A DNA stretch of 64,000 bases from an uncultured Microbulbifer sp. (GTDB taxonomy: Bacteria > Pseudomonadota > Gammaproteobacteria > Pseudomonadales > Cellvibrionaceae). The notes beneath the pieces are model-generated. The model ran no database searches, was not told where the DNA came from, and saw nothing but the letters and a program-made list of their open reading frames with translations. Where the stretch lies: NCBI RefSeq assembly GCF_947489355.1, contig NZ_CANLDD010000010.1:35938-99937 (forward strand). Reading direction: 5' to 3'. Both the position numbers and the translations under genes were made by a program. Positions 54,007 through 64,000 of the stretch are shown here, in pieces. How positions within the stretch are numbered: the first letter of the stretch is position 1; every line of letters starts with the position of its first letter.

Positions 54007-57000
54007 GTGAATTTCACAGAGATTTTTATTCGCAAACCGGTGTTGGCTTCAGTGGTCAGCCTGTTTATTTTTTTGCTGGGGCTGCGCTCCATTACGGAAC
54101 TCAACGTTCGCCAGTACCCCGAGTTGGAAAATGCGGTGATTACGGTTTCCACTGAGTATGTGGGGGCAGACTCCGGTCTCGTACAAGGATTTATCACCAC
54201 GCCCCTGGAGCAGGAAATTGCCACTGCCGATGGCATTGACTACATGGTGTCCACGAGTGTGCAGGGCCTCTCTACCATCAGTGCCTATGTGCGCTTTGAC
54301 TACGACCCCAATGAGGTGTTGACTCAGGTTGTCGCCAAGGTCAATAAGTTGCGCAGTGATCTCCCCGAGGAGTCCGAGGACTCCAGTGTGGAAATGCAGC
54401 AGGGGGAGACCACTGCGGCCATGTACCTGTCGTTTTCTTCAAATATTCTTGCCAACAACCAAATCACGGATTACCTGACCCGGGTGGTGCAGCCCAAGCT
54501 GGCGAGCATTGCCGGTGTGCAGCGTGCCCGCCTGCTCGGTAACAGTACTTTCGCCATGCGCGCCTGGTTAAAACCCAAAGAGATGGCGGCATTGGAGGTG
54601 ACACCTGCAGATGTGGCCAATGCGCTGCGCGACAATAATGTGCTGTCCGCTGTGGGTGCAACCAAGGGCTCACGGGTGACCATGGAGATACGTGCGGATA
54701 CAGATATTGCCCGGCAAATGGATTTTCGCCAGTTGGTGGTGCGCGCTGCGGGCGATCAACTGGTGCGTCTTGATGACGTGGCTGAAATTGAACTGGGTGC
54801 TGAGTCCTACGACAGTTCGGTGACCTTTAATGGCCAGCCCGCCACCTTTATTGCCATTGAAGTGGCACCCAATGCGAACACCCTGGATGTGGTCAAGCGG
54901 GTCAGGCAGAAACTGGAAAAAGAAATCTTTCCACAACTGCCCAAGGGCATACTGGGGGAAATTCCCTATGACAGCACTGAGTATATTCAAGACGCCATTG
55001 CCGAAGTGGTAAAAACCATTGTCGAGGCCGTATTGATCGTGATTGCGGTAATCTACCTGTTTCTCGGCTCTGTACGCAGTGTGTTGATACCGGCAATCGC
55101 ATTGCCTTTATCCTTGGTCGGCGCACTTTTTCTAATGTTGTTGATGGGTTTTTCTATCAATCTGCTGACGTTGCTCAGTATGGTATTGGCTATTGGTATC
55201 GTGGTGGACGATGCGATTATCGTTCTGGAAAACGTGTATCGCCATATTGAGGAGGGGCTGTCACCCTGTGAGGCGGCCATTGTCGGTGCGCGTGAGCTGG
55301 CTTGGCCCGTGGTCGCAATGACCACCACCTTGATTGCCGTGTATATCCCCATCGGGTTTCTCGGCGGGCTTACCGGGATCCTCTTTATTGAATTCGCTTT
55401 CTCCCTGGCTGGCGCCGTACTTTTATCTGGCGTGGTGGCGCTGACCCTGTCGCCGATGATGGCCTCCAGAATCCTCAAGCCCCGCGACGGTGGTGGTACC
55501 CGCCTGGAAGCCTGGTTGGAGCGTCAGTTCGAGCGCCTGCAAAAAGGCTTTGAGAAGCGCCTGCACAGTGCACTGGATGAGCGTCGGGTCATTTTGGTTT
55601 TTGGTTTGATTGTGTTGGCGAGTTGCTATTTCCTGTTCGTCACCTCACCGCGGGAACTGGAACCCACGGAGGATCGCGGACTTGTACTCACCATCTCTAC
55701 CGCAGACGCCTACGCCACCCTGGATTATGTCGAGCAGTATAGCGGGCAACTCAATGATATTGCCGAGCGCTACAGTGCAGTGGATAACCTTTTCCTCTTG
55801 AATGGCGTCGGCACCTTTAGCAGCGGGGTCAACAATGCTACTGCGGGTTTCGTTCTGGCACCCTGGGAAAAGCGTGATCAAGATACAGAACAGATGCAGG
55901 AATTGATTAGCAAAGATGTGCAAAAAATTGCAGGCCTGAAGGTTGCAGTGGTAGTGCCGCCAAGCCTGCCTACTGCGGGTGGGCAGTTGCCAGTGGAATT
56001 TGTAATCGGTGCCACTGAACCTATGGAAAACCTGGCTTATGTTGCCAGCGAGATCATGTCCCGTGCACTGGAAAGCAAAAATTTTATCTTCCTCGACTCA
56101 GACCTGAAGATTGACAAGCCCAAAGTGGTTATTGAAATCGACCGGGACAAAGCGGCCACTATGGGTGTGGAAATGGTGGACCTAGGCCGCGACCTGGGGG
56201 CCATGCTCTCCGGCGCCTATATCAATCGGTTCTCCCTGGACAACCGCAGCTACAAAGTGATTCCCCAGGTGGAGCGCGTCGACCGTTTGGCTGCGCAACA
56301 GTTGGGGCAATACTATATTCGTGCAATTAACGGCGATCTCGTCCCAGTCAATACCCTGGTGACGCTGAGGGAAACGGTGGAACCCCAGCAGTTAAAGCGC
56401 TTTCAGCAACTGAATGCAGTCACCATTTCCGGGGTCCCGCGTGCGGATATTACCCTGGGCGAGGCACTTTCAGTGCTGAAAAATGCCGCCAGCGAAATAC
56501 TGCCGGCGGAGTATTCGGTGGACTACTCCGGTCAATCGCGCCAGTTTCAGTCGGAAGGTTCGGCTTTGGTGGCGACTTTTTTCTTTGCACTGATTGTTAT
56601 TTATCTGGTATTGGCAGCGCAGTTCGAGTCTTGGCGCGATCCTTTGATTATGCTGGTCACAGTCCCCATGAGCGTCAGTGGCGCCATGATTTTTGTCAGT
56701 CTCGGATTGACCACGCTGAATATTTACACCCAAGTGGGACTGGTGACCCTGATTGGGGTCATCTCCAAACATGGTATTTTGATTGTTGAGTTTGCCAACA
56801 GGCTGCAAATGGACGGGGCGGACAAACGCGCGGCGATTGAGCAGGCCACCTCGATTCGCCTGCGCCCGGTTTTAATGACAACGGCATCGCTGGTGCTGGC
56901 TATGGTGCCTTTACTGATCGCCTCGGGCCCCGGTGGAGGGGCCCGTTTTGCCATGGGTCTGGTGATTGCCACGGGTATGACTATCGGCACGCTGTTTACA

Positions 57001-57081
57001 CTGTTTATGGTACCGGCAATGTATTTGTACCTGGGACGCGATTATACCGCGAGGGCAACCGCAACGGGCTTCAGAGGCTAG
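54007..57081 (+). CDS. RND multidrug efflux permease (AcrB/MexB superfamily)
   Basis: This 1024-residue pump starts at GTG (MNFTEIFIRKPVLASVVSL). The paired aspartates of the proton relay are in IGIVVDDAIIVLENVYRH near residue 405, and a second block of helices begins near residue 850 (TFFFALIVIYLVLAAQFES). It exports hydrophobic compounds using the proton gradient. The MexI/MdtB-like style of N-terminus suggests the wide HAE-1 group, but no substrate can be assigned. It forms an operon with the adaptor; no regulator or outer channel gene is adjacent. Confidence 0.93.
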   Translation: MNFTEIFIRKPVLASVVSLFIFLLGLRSITELNVRQYPELENAVITVSTEYVGADSGLVQGFITTPLEQEIATADGIDYMVSTSVQGLSTISAYVRFDYDPNEVLTQVVAKVNKLRSDLPEESEDSSVEMQQGETTAAMYLSFSSNILANNQITDYLTRVVQPKLASIAGVQRARLLGNSTFAMRAWLKPKEMAALEVTPADVANALRDNNVLSAVGATKGSRVTMEIRADTDIARQMDFRQLVVRAAGDQLVRLDDVAEIELGAESYDSSVTFNGQPATFIAIEVAPNANTLDVVKRVRQKLEKEIFPQLPKGILGEIPYDSTEYIQDAIAEVVKTIVEAVLIVIAVIYLFLGSVRSVLIPAIALPLSLVGALFLMLLMGFSINLLTLLSMVLAIGIVVDDAIIVLENVYRHIEEGLSPCEAAIVGARELAWPVVAMTTTLIAVYIPIGFLGGLTGILFIEFAFSLAGAVLLSGVVALTLSPMMASRILKPRDGGGTRLEAWLERQFERLQKGFEKRLHSALDERRVILVFGLIVLASCYFLFVTSPRELEPTEDRGLVLTISTADAYATLDYVEQYSGQLNDIAERYSAVDNLFLLNGVGTFSSGVNNATAGFVLAPWEKRDQDTEQMQELISKDVQKIAGLKVAVVVPPSLPTAGGQLPVEFVIGATEPMENLAYVASEIMSRALESKNFIFLDSDLKIDKPKVVIEIDRDKAATMGVEMVDLGRDLGAMLSGAYINRFSLDNRSYKVIPQVERVDRLAAQQLGQYYIRAINGDLVPVNTLVTLRETVEPQQLKRFQQLNAVTISGVPRADITLGEALSVLKNAASEILPAEYSVDYSGQSRQFQSEGSALVATFFFALIVIYLVLAAQFESWRDPLIMLVTVPMSVSGAMIFVSLGLTTLNIYTQVGLVTLIGVISKHGILIVEFANRLQMDGADKRAAIEQATSIRLRPVLMTTASLVLAMVPLLIASGPGGGARFAMGLVIATGMTIGTLFTLFMVPAMYLYLGRDYTARATATGFRG

Positions 57082-57408
57082 CGCGGGGCAAACTGTTCCG
57101 AACAGGCCCCCCGGGTGTCGAACCGGTCTTCCGGGGGATTGTTGTGGCGGGACTGGCCGGGGCGAGGTGACCTTGCAGCCGGTTGAGCAGGTAGCACGCT
57201 GCGCCCGTAATGCGCTGTGTAGAATAAGGCATACCTGCTGGCGGGGACCACTGGCCTTTTAGACTGCAGGGCAAAGTACCGGTCCCGGTCTTTCCGCCAA
57301 ACAGGCGTAGGCACAGGTTCATGAAGATGATTTCAAGCTGAACGTCAAGCTGCGCAAAGGCATGAAACGTCTGCTGGGTATATTGGTCAATTAAATGCAC
57401 GAAATCAT
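57082..57408. other. Intergenic region with a possible gene tail
   Basis: No full gene is seen in these 327 bases. On the plus strand, 57305-57394 reads AQVHEDDFKLNVKLRKGMKR and a short end, after an in-frame TAG, and may be the tail of a lost gene. I do not recognise it. Confidence 0.3.
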
Positions 57409-57576
57409 TAGCAGGTTGTTGAAAAAGGCATCCTGCCTTTTTCAAAACACGAAAAGCGAAAAATGTGATTTTCACTTTTTCTTTCAAAATCAACGAGTTA
57501 GTCTTCGCCGATTTTGCCGAAATATCCATATTTCGGTACCAGGCGTCGAAATTCTTCGAATTTCAACAGCCTGTTA
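57409..57576. repeat. Multi-hairpin palindromic element (MITE-like)
   Basis: The outer ends TAGCAGGTTGTTGAAA (57409-57424) and TTTCAACAGCCTGTTA (57561-57576) are inverted repeats with 14 of 16 matches. Between them are at least four small stem-loops: AAAAAGGCA/TGCCTTTTT, GAAAAATGTGA/TTCACTTTTTC (imperfect), CGAAATAT/ATATTTCG and GAAATTC/GAATTTC. It is AT-rich in a GC-rich setting and holds no credible gene. I see no clear target duplication. Confidence 0.6.
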
Positions 57577-57626
57577 GGGGAGCAAGGGCATTGATAGGGG
57601 AGCAAGGGCATTGATAGGGGAGCAAC
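57577..57626 (+). repeat. 20-bp tandem repeat overlapping a gene start
   Basis: GGGGAGCAAGGGCATTGATA occurs twice in full (57577-57596 and 57597-57616) and a third time as GGGGAGCAA (57617 on). The unit holds a purine-rich ribosome-binding-like stretch and a TTG, so it duplicates the translation start region of the following gene. Confidence 0.8.
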
Positions 57627-57982
57627 TACTTTATGGCACATGCCATTGCGGCGCCGTTAAATTTGAATTTCGAGAAAGACCTGAGTGGCTTACAGCGTGC
57701 AATTGTTCTGCATGCCATCGCTATGGAGCTATATGGGCCTATGGTTCGCCGAAAAATGTAACCATTGAAAAAGCCCCAGAGGCCACTACTGCCTATGTCT
57801 GGGGTGACAGGTCACTAGCGTTCCAACCGTGTAAGACCTGCGGGAATACCACACACTGGGCCTCGGTTAACCCCGATGGGGATAGGATGACGGTGAACAT
57901 GCGTCTTGTACCCGCCGAAGATGTGAAGGACATTCGTGTGCGCCAGTTTGATGGTGCCAACAGCTGGTGCTACGTTAATTGA
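57611..57982 (+). CDS. GFA/CENP-V-fold zinc protein
   Basis: A TTG start inside the second repeat unit gives 123 residues. The GFA cysteines are present: C11, C13 (TCHCGAVKFEF), C30, C32, C35 (CNCSACHRYG) and C74, C77 (CKTCGNTTHW). As with the other family member in this window, a glutathione-formaldehyde role is proposed for the family but not proven. The true start is uncertain because of the repeats. No operon partner is evident. Confidence 0.85.
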   Translation: MIGEQLLYGTCHCGAVKFEFRERPEWLTACNCSACHRYGAIWAYGSPKNVTIEKAPEATTAYVWGDRSLAFQPCKTCGNTTHWASVNPDGDRMTVNMRLVPAEDVKDIRVRQFDGANSWCYVN

Positions 57983-58413
57983 GAAAAACAGCTTGGCAAA
58001 GTCCGGTTTGCATCGCCATGGAAGCAACCTGTTTTTCTGAATGGGTTTGGAAAACGCGAAAGCCGCCTCAATCTGGTACATAGAGGTGACCTTTCTATCT
58101 AACTAATCCCCCTCGGGGGCTGCACTATTTTTATCGGCAATGTGCTGTCGATCAGTGCCAGCAAATGTAGTCACCCGGAGTGGGTTGTCCCTGCTATCTT
58201 GACAATGTCTGTTGTGAGCACTGCGCCGGCGTCTTCATTGAGGCACATGCCCAGAGTCGGCAGGGGCTTGTCGCTCATTTAGCTTGGTGGTTTCGGTGTA
58301 TAAATTCAGTGGGAGCGGTAAATAAACCGGGCCAACCCGGAACCGTTTTCCGCTACACCCCGGGGAAATTGCTATGGCTGGGTTGAAAGGCGAAGCGGGT
58401 AATGGGCAGGGCT
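57983..58413. other. Intergenic region without a recognisable gene
   Basis: I see no gene, hairpin with a T-run or repeat family in these 431 bases. The short hairpin CCCCC TCG GGGG lies at about 58108-58119. Confidence 0.5.
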
Positions 58414-58893
58414 CTAGCAGTTTTTGCGAATACTCTGCTGCTCCTGAGTGATTCTCTGCTGCCGCTCATCCTCTCCCAACATACGCAGGTTGCCACTCTC
58501 GTCCATCTCCCGCACGCGCGCGTGGCTGTTCAATGTCTTCAGGGTTTTCCGGGATGCCTGGCACCGCTGCGCGCGTGCTGCCGCTTCAGCCCGGGCAATC
58601 TCCTTTTCCATTTGCGCAGGTTGCCGGGGCTCGGGTTGGCCTGCCGGCTTTTTCTCAGCCGGGGGCTTGGGGGCCGGGTTTTTTGATTTCTCTGCAGCCA
58701 GTGCCGACTGTTGCTCCGCCTCCCACTGCTTATAGCGCTCGGATTTGGGCTTCTTGATCACTTCCACATCGCCATCATTGGGCGGTTGCTCGCCGAAGTG
58801 CACCACACCGTTTTCATCCACCCATTTGTAGATACCATTGGCCTGTGCAACCAGTGCCAGGCTGGCAAATAGTATTGCAAGTGCGATGCGCAT
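58414..58893 (-). CDS. Exported DUF4124 protein
   Basis: The 159-residue protein has a signal peptide (about residues 1-18), then the DUF4124 signature IYKWVDENGVVHFGEQPP near residue 21. A long Pro/Ala/Lys/Glu-rich helix-forming region follows (residues 50-110), and a C-terminal basic part ends IRKNC. DUF4124 proteins are small periplasmic proteins of unknown function, common in Gammaproteobacteria. Confidence 0.82.
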   Translation of the reverse strand: MRIALAILFASLALVAQANGIYKWVDENGVVHFGEQPPNDGDVEVIKKPKSERYKQWEAEQQSALAAEKSKNPAPKPPAEKKPAGQPEPRQPAQMEKEIARAEAAARAQRCQASRKTLKTLNSHARVREMDESGNLRMLGEDERQQRITQEQQSIRKNC

Positions 58894-59335
58894 TGGACTC
58901 CCCCTTTGATCTTGGTTTTCCTTATCCGGTGCATTGTACCGTTATCGGCGGATTTTCCTGCAACGCTTTTAACATTTTGATTCGTACCGATTGACAACCA
59001 AGGTTCAATGGTTGGGATCGACCATTCCCGGTAGTCAGATATTTCCCAACGCTCAGGGGGCTGTTGTGATCCTCTGCGGAACACCGTGTCGCAACAGCGC
59101 CGAGCGGCCTCTGAGTGCCGGGCTATGTACACCGGACACCGGTGTGCCCGCTTTGAGTTGGAGTAATGGCTGCATTCGACGAACCCATCCTAAAAATCAG
59201 CATTAAAGCCACCAAAAGGATGATATTTATCACTGTTTGCCCCTATAATTGCCGCCCGGCATTCTTTTCTGAAGATAGAATGTTGGGTTTCTGGTGATGC
59301 ATATCCTACCAGGCGAAGAAATTGAGGAGACGCAA
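58894..59335 (+). promoter_or_regulatory. Leader region of the ilv operon
   Basis: This 442-base region upstream of ilvI holds a -10-like TATAAT at 59244-59249 followed by a GC-rich discriminator (TGCCGCCCGG), without a clear -35. GAGGAGA at 59324-59330 is the ribosome binding site for the GTG start of ilvI. I looked for a leader peptide rich in Leu/Val/Ile codons and did not find a convincing one. Confidence 0.4.
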
Positions 59336-61072
59336 GTGGAATTACTTTCCGGCGGCGATATGTTGGTTCGCGCGCTGCAGGATGAGGGGGTCAACCTACT
59401 CTTCGGGTACCCGGGCGGTTCGGCACTGCACATCTACGATGCCATTTTTCGGCAGAAGTCGATCAAGCACGTACTGGTGCGCCACGAACAGGGCGCGACC
59501 CACGCTGCGGACGGTTATGCCCGCTCCACCGGCAAGGTGGGCGTGGTGCTTGTGACTTCCGGTCCAGGTGCCACCAATGCCATTACCGGCATCGCCACTG
59601 CCTGTATGGATTCTATTCCCATGGTGGTGATATCGGGACAGGTGCCCAGGGATAAGATTGGCGAGGATGCCTTTCAAGAGACCGATATGGTGGGCTGTTC
59701 GCGCCCGGTGGTGAAGCACAGCTTCCTGGTCAAAAACGCCGAAGACATTCCAGAGGTGGTGAGAAAGGCGTTCTATATCGCCCGTACCGGCCGGCCCGGT
59801 CCGGTGGTGATCGATATCCCCAAGGACGTAACCAACCCGTCGGAGCGTTTCCCCTATCGCTATCCCGAAAAGCTGCGCATGCGCTCTTATACCCCGGCGG
59901 GCAAGGGGCACGGTGGCCAGATTCGCAAGGCGGTGGCCCTGCTGTTGTCGGCGCGCCGCCCGGTGATTTATGCCGGGGGCGGCGTGGTGCAGGGTGAGGG
60001 TGCGGCCCTGCTGGCCGAACTGGCACGGTGCCTGAATTACCCGGTGACCAATACCCTGATGGGGCTCGGCGCCTTCCCCGGCAGCGATAAGCGCTTTCTC
60101 GGCATGCTCGGTATGCATGGGACTTTCGAGGCCAACACCGCCATGCACCATGCGGATGTGATCCTGGCGGTGGGGGCGCGCTTCGATGATCGTGTCACCA
60201 ATACCCCGGGCAAGTTTTGCCCTGGGGCTAAGATCATCCATATCGACGTGGATCCCGCCTCGATATCCAAAACCATTATCGCCGACATTCCTATTGTCGG
60301 CACTGTGGCGTTTGTACTGGGTGAAATGCTAGAGACGCTCAAATCCACTGAGGAGCAACCGGATCAGTCGGCGATAGTGGATTGGTGGCGCCAAATAGAC
60401 GACTGGCGCGAGCGCCACGGCCTATACACCGCACCGCGCTATCAGACGGACGGCGCTCTGATTATGCCCCAGGAGGTGATTCGTGCGGTTTATGATATGA
60501 CCGAAGGCGAGGCCTTTGTTACCTCCGACGTCGGTCAGCACCAGATGTTCGCCGCCCAGTACTATCTGTTTGACAAGCCCCGCAGATGGATCAACTCCGG
60601 TGGCCTGGGCACCATGGGTTTCGGCTTACCCGCAGCGCTTGGGGTGAAGATCGCCCACCCGGACAAAGAGGTGGTGTGTGTCACGGGCGAGGGCAGCATC
60701 CAGATGTGTATTCAGGAGTTGTCCACCGCTACCCAATACCACCTGCCAATAAAAATTTTGTGCCTCAATAACCAAGCGCTTGGAATGGTGAAGCAGTGGC
60801 AGGAAATGCAGTACGAAGGCCGCCTCTCCAACAGTGTCTACGAAGAATCCCTGCCGGATTTTGTCAAGCTCGCTGAAGCCTACGGACACCTTGGGGTGAA
60901 GATCGAGCGGCGTGGGGAGCTGCATGTAAAACTGCAGGAAGCCTTTGCCGAGAGGGATCGCACGGTATTTATTGACGTGTATGTCGATCCCTCTGAACAC
61001 GTATATCCGATGCAGGTAATGCCGAATGGCTCCATGCGCGATATGTGGCTGAGCAAGACCGAACGGACTTAG
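59336..61072 (+). CDS. ilvI: Acetolactate synthase, large subunit
   Basis: From the GTG at 59336 ([15 protein letters not shown] in effect, with GAGGAGA upstream) the enzyme has 578 residues; an ATG at 59297 would add 13. It makes acetolactate or acetohydroxybutyrate, the first common step of branched-chain amino acid synthesis, with ThDP, Mg2+ and FAD. The ThDP glutamate is in [15 protein letters not shown] near residue 38, and the diphosphate-binding motif is [12 protein letters not shown]. The small subunit follows after 10 bases. Confidence 0.94.
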   Translation: MELLSGGDMLVRALQDEGVNLLFGYPGGSALHIYDAIFRQKSIKHVLVRHEQGATHAADGYARSTGKVGVVLVTSGPGATNAITGIATACMDSIPMVVISGQVPRDKIGEDAFQETDMVGCSRPVVKHSFLVKNAEDIPEVVRKAFYIARTGRPGPVVIDIPKDVTNPSERFPYRYPEKLRMRSYTPAGKGHGGQIRKAVALLLSARRPVIYAGGGVVQGEGAALLAELARCLNYPVTNTLMGLGAFPGSDKRFLGMLGMHGTFEANTAMHHADVILAVGARFDDRVTNTPGKFCPGAKIIHIDVDPASISKTIIADIPIVGTVAFVLGEMLETLKSTEEQPDQSAIVDWWRQIDDWRERHGLYTAPRYQTDGALIMPQEVIRAVYDMTEGEAFVTSDVGQHQMFAAQYYLFDKPRRWINSGGLGTMGFGLPAALGVKIAHPDKEVVCVTGEGSIQMCIQELSTATQYHLPIKILCLNNQALGMVKQWQEMQYEGRLSNSVYEESLPDFVKLAEAYGHLGVKIERRGELHVKLQEAFAERDRTVFIDVYVDPSEHVYPMQVMPNGSMRDMWLSKTERT

Positions 61073-61082
61073 GGGAAGGTCG

Positions 61083-61574
61083 ATGCGTAGAATTATTTCG
61101 GTCCTGATGGAAAACGAGCCGGGTGCCTTGTCCCGCGTGGTCGGGCTGTTTTCCCAGCGCGGCTACAATATTGAGAGTCTCACCGTGGCACCAACAGAGG
61201 ACAATACTCTGTCGCGCCTCACCCTGGTGACGATCGGTGATGACCGCAAAATTGAACAGATTACAAAAAATCTGAATAAGCTAGTCGACGTGGTCAAGCT
61301 GGTTGATCTCACCGAGGGATCGCATATTGAGCGGGAGTTACTGCTGGTGAAGGTGCGCGCAAACGGCGCTCAGCGCGACGAGGTAAAGCGCAGTGTAGAT
61401 ATTTTCCGCGGCCAGATCGTGGATGTGAATAGCAGTATATACACGGTGCAGGTTGCCGGGACCGGAGAAAAGCTCGATGCATTTTTGCAGGCGTTAGGTG
61501 AACACACCATTATGGAGGTGGTGCGCTCGGGCGTATCTGGCATCGCCCGCGGTGAAAAGGTTTTAAGTCTATAA
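61083..61574 (+). CDS. ilvH: Acetolactate synthase, regulatory small subunit
   Basis: The 163-residue subunit has an N-terminal ACT domain (RRIISVLMENEPGALSRVVG and GYNIESLTVAPTED) and a C-terminal part ending VSGIARGEKVLSL. It binds valine and confers feedback inhibition on IlvI. AGGGGAAGG precedes the ATG by 4-12 bases. The length matches E. coli IlvH (163). Confidence 0.96.
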   Translation: MRRIISVLMENEPGALSRVVGLFSQRGYNIESLTVAPTEDNTLSRLTLVTIGDDRKIEQITKNLNKLVDVVKLVDLTEGSHIERELLLVKVRANGAQRDEVKRSVDIFRGQIVDVNSSIYTVQVAGTGEKLDAFLQALGEHTIMEVVRSGVSGIARGEKVLSL

Positions 61575-62624
<1,050 letters not shown>

Positions 62625-62644
62625 CCGGTCTGGTACAGAAAAAG

Positions 62645-62672
62645 CGGCGGGGAGGCCCCGCCGTTTTTTTTT
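62645..62672 (+). terminator. Rho-independent terminator of the ilv operon
   Basis: CGGCGGGG (62645-62652) pairs with CCCCGCCG (62656-62663) around AGG, followed directly by nine T residues (62664-62672). It lies 21 bases after the ilvC stop codon. Confidence 0.92.
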
Positions 62673-62736
62673 GTCCTGTGCGCGCACCGGCCAATGACGT
62701 TACACTCGCTGGCTGCAATGTACCCGCGGAGAGTTT

Positions 62737-63606
62737 ATGAGCGTTCAAAGGGATGAAAATAAGCCCGCTGACTCAACAGCCGGCCCTAGTGAGGAAATTC
62801 GTTTACCGATCGACGAGCATATTGAGGAAGAGGTTTCGGCAAGTGGCAAAAAAGTGCGCGCGCGCGGTGTCTACCTGCTGCCGAATCTTATTACTACAGG
62901 GGCCCTCTTTAGTGGTTTCTACGCCATAGTCGCCGGTATGAACGGTCATTTCGAGGCCGCGGCTATCGCAATCTTTGTGGCCATGGTGCTCGACGGCCTG
63001 GATGGGCGGGTGGCGCGCCTAACCGATACCCAGAGTGCCTTTGGGGTGCAGTATGACTCCCTGTCGGATATGGTGTCCTTCGGCTTGGCGCCGGCCCTGG
63101 TGGCTTTTAGTTGGGCGCTGAAAACGCTCGGCAAATTTGGCTGGGCAATTGCATTTTTATACGCAGCCTGTGCCGCCCTGCGCTTGGCTCGCTTTAACAC
63201 TCAAGTGGGTACGGTTGATAAGGGGGTGTTTATCGGGCTCGCCAGTCCAACCGCAGCGGCAATTGTGGCCGGTATGGTCTGGGCAGGTCACGATGTTGAA
63301 GTCGGCCCGATACTGGCAATTATTGCCGCATTGGTAACTGGTGCCGCGGGCCTGCTGATGGTATCCAATTTCCGTTATATAAGCTTCAAACGCCTGGACT
63401 TCAAGGGGCGGGTGCCCTTTGTGATGATGCTGGTGGTCATACTTGTTTTCAGTCTTGTGACTATTGATCCCGCCGGCGTACTGTTGACTCTGGCCGTACT
63501 TTACACTCTGTCGGGCCCAATAATGTGGCTGTGGGGCCGCTTTCACCCCAAGCCGGCAAGTGGTGCCACAGAGGGTGACAGCGTTGAGGCGAAGGACAGG
63601 GAGTAG
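62737..63606 (+). CDS. pssA: CDP-diacylglycerol-serine O-phosphatidyltransferase
   Basis: The 289-residue membrane enzyme makes phosphatidylserine, the precursor of phosphatidylethanolamine. The CDP-alcohol phosphotransferase motif DGxxAR..G...D...D appears as DGRVARLTDTQSAFG followed by YDSLSD near residues 89-112. About eight membrane segments are seen after a polar N-terminal 45 residues. It is the Bacillus-type (class II) enzyme, commonly next to ilvC in Pseudomonas-like genomes. GGAGAG lies 5-10 bases before the ATG. Confidence 0.93.
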   Translation: MSVQRDENKPADSTAGPSEEIRLPIDEHIEEEVSASGKKVRARGVYLLPNLITTGALFSGFYAIVAGMNGHFEAAAIAIFVAMVLDGLDGRVARLTDTQSAFGVQYDSLSDMVSFGLAPALVAFSWALKTLGKFGWAIAFLYAACAALRLARFNTQVGTVDKGVFIGLASPTAAAIVAGMVWAGHDVEVGPILAIIAALVTGAAGLLMVSNFRYISFKRLDFKGRVPFVMMLVVILVFSLVTIDPAGVLLTLAVLYTLSGPIMWLWGRFHPKPASGATEGDSVEAKDRE

Positions 63607-63765
63607 CGGCAGTCTCGGATAATCCCGTTTGGGATTCCCTGCGGCCCACCCTATAATCGTTATGCGGGAGTGTGAGCCCACACGGACTTGTGGTCGTCGG
63701 GAGGTCGGATGCGGCCTCGTTACTCCCCTCTAAAATAGAGGGCTGTGCGGTAGCTGAAATAAGCC
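63607..63765. other. Spacer after pssA
   Basis: A hairpin CCCTCTA/TAGAGGG with an AAA loop lies at 63726-63742 and could end the pssA transcript, though it has no T-run. No gene is seen. Confidence 0.4.
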
Positions 63766-63794
63766 TTGCACAGAAGCACATCAGCCCGTATAGT
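63766..63794 (+). promoter_or_regulatory. Strong promoter P1 with GC-rich discriminator
   Basis: TTGCAC (63766-63771), a 17-base spacer and TATAGT (63789-63794), followed by TCGCGCCCCC. The GC-rich discriminator is typical of stringently controlled stable-RNA promoters. Confidence 0.6.
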
Positions 63795-63874
63795 TCGCGC
63801 CCCCGCCCGCTGTAGGAGTGGGGTTTTTGCGCCAACCGATTGATTTTCCGAGGAAATTCCTTCAGAGAAAGCGC

Positions 63875-63902
63875 TTGCCAAGCGGTCTTGTGCAGCTATA
63901 AT
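63875..63902 (+). promoter_or_regulatory. Strong promoter P2, stable-RNA type
   Basis: TTGCCA (63875-63880), a 16-base spacer and perfect TATAAT (63897-63902), followed by GCGCGCC. With P1 109 bases upstream this is the layout of an rRNA operon leader. The 98 bases after it to the window end hold no protein gene and show no 16S start yet, so the rRNA itself is not proven. Confidence 0.65.
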
Positions 63903-64000
63903 GCGCGCCACTTCAAGCACAGTCAGAGCGGGCTGGTTGAGGTTGGGAAGGTGCCTTAAGCGCACTTTCGGTTTTGGCGGAGATCGCTGCGAGAAAGCAC

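Noticed and set aside
57071..57529. 152-codon minus-strand frame after the RND pump
   Set aside because: It runs through the multi-hairpin element and into the end of the pump gene, with no family resemblance.
57577..57626. Direct repeats as a CRISPR array
   Set aside because: The 20-bp units are contiguous without spacers; this is a tandem duplication.

Overview
The window looks like the chromosome of a marine-type gammaproteobacterium of the Pseudomonas/Cellvibrio side of the class. A Microbulbifer-like organism is my best guess, but the genus cannot be fixed from this sequence alone. The reasons are Pseudomonas-like synteny (pilR-pilS, nadE, bamD, rluD, pgeF, clpB), an OprC-type TonB receptor, the ilvI-ilvH-ilvC-pssA block and moderately GC-rich housekeeping genes.

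Layout. 1-8.4 kb: HAD nucleotidase (partial), YhhN membrane protein, cysK, cysQ, an orphan HicB-like gene, a small outer-membrane barrel, a copper-type TonB receptor with an upstream His-rich DUF2946-like gene, and a 2OG-Fe(II) oxygenase. 8.4-16.2 kb: a tightly packed minus-strand operon (membrane protein, RDD, SpoIIM-like, DUF4129, DUF4350, MoxR ATPase, DUF58), a conserved MoxR module of largely unknown function. 16.6-17.9 kb: an exported M20 amidohydrolase.

18.2-27.3 kb is an accessory island that I read as an integron gene-cassette array without an integrase in the window (a CALIN). Short, mostly AT-rich plus-strand genes are separated by imperfect palindromes with attC-type end motifs, often overlapping the stop codon. 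I see eight such sites. One is interrupted at the position expected for a group IIC-attC intron, and the 5' end of such an intron lies there in the expected orientation. The array also carries an IS256-family transposase fragment, a decayed IS91-type transposase/recombinase pair, and a 120-bp MITE-like insert with a 6-bp target duplication.

27.4-41.5 kb returns to ordinary chromosome: terC, DUF2007, aldehyde dehydrogenase, FAH-family hydrolase, serA, rarD, DUF1272, glk, and a FUSC/DUF1656/HlyD/outer-membrane-factor efflux operon whose FUSC gene is split by a -1 frameshift at an A6 run. 41.7-52.5 kb: pilR/pilS (type IV pilus regulation), nadE, bamD, rluD, pgeF, clpB with a sigma-32-like promoter. 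52.8-57.1 kb: a two-gene RND efflux system, followed by a multi-hairpin repeat and a GFA-family gene. 58.4-63.6 kb: a DUF4124 protein, then ilvI-ilvH-ilvC (branched-chain amino acids) and pssA (phosphatidylserine synthesis). The window ends in two tandem strong promoters with GC-rich discriminators, which look like the leader of a stable-RNA (probably rRNA) operon lying beyond the edge.
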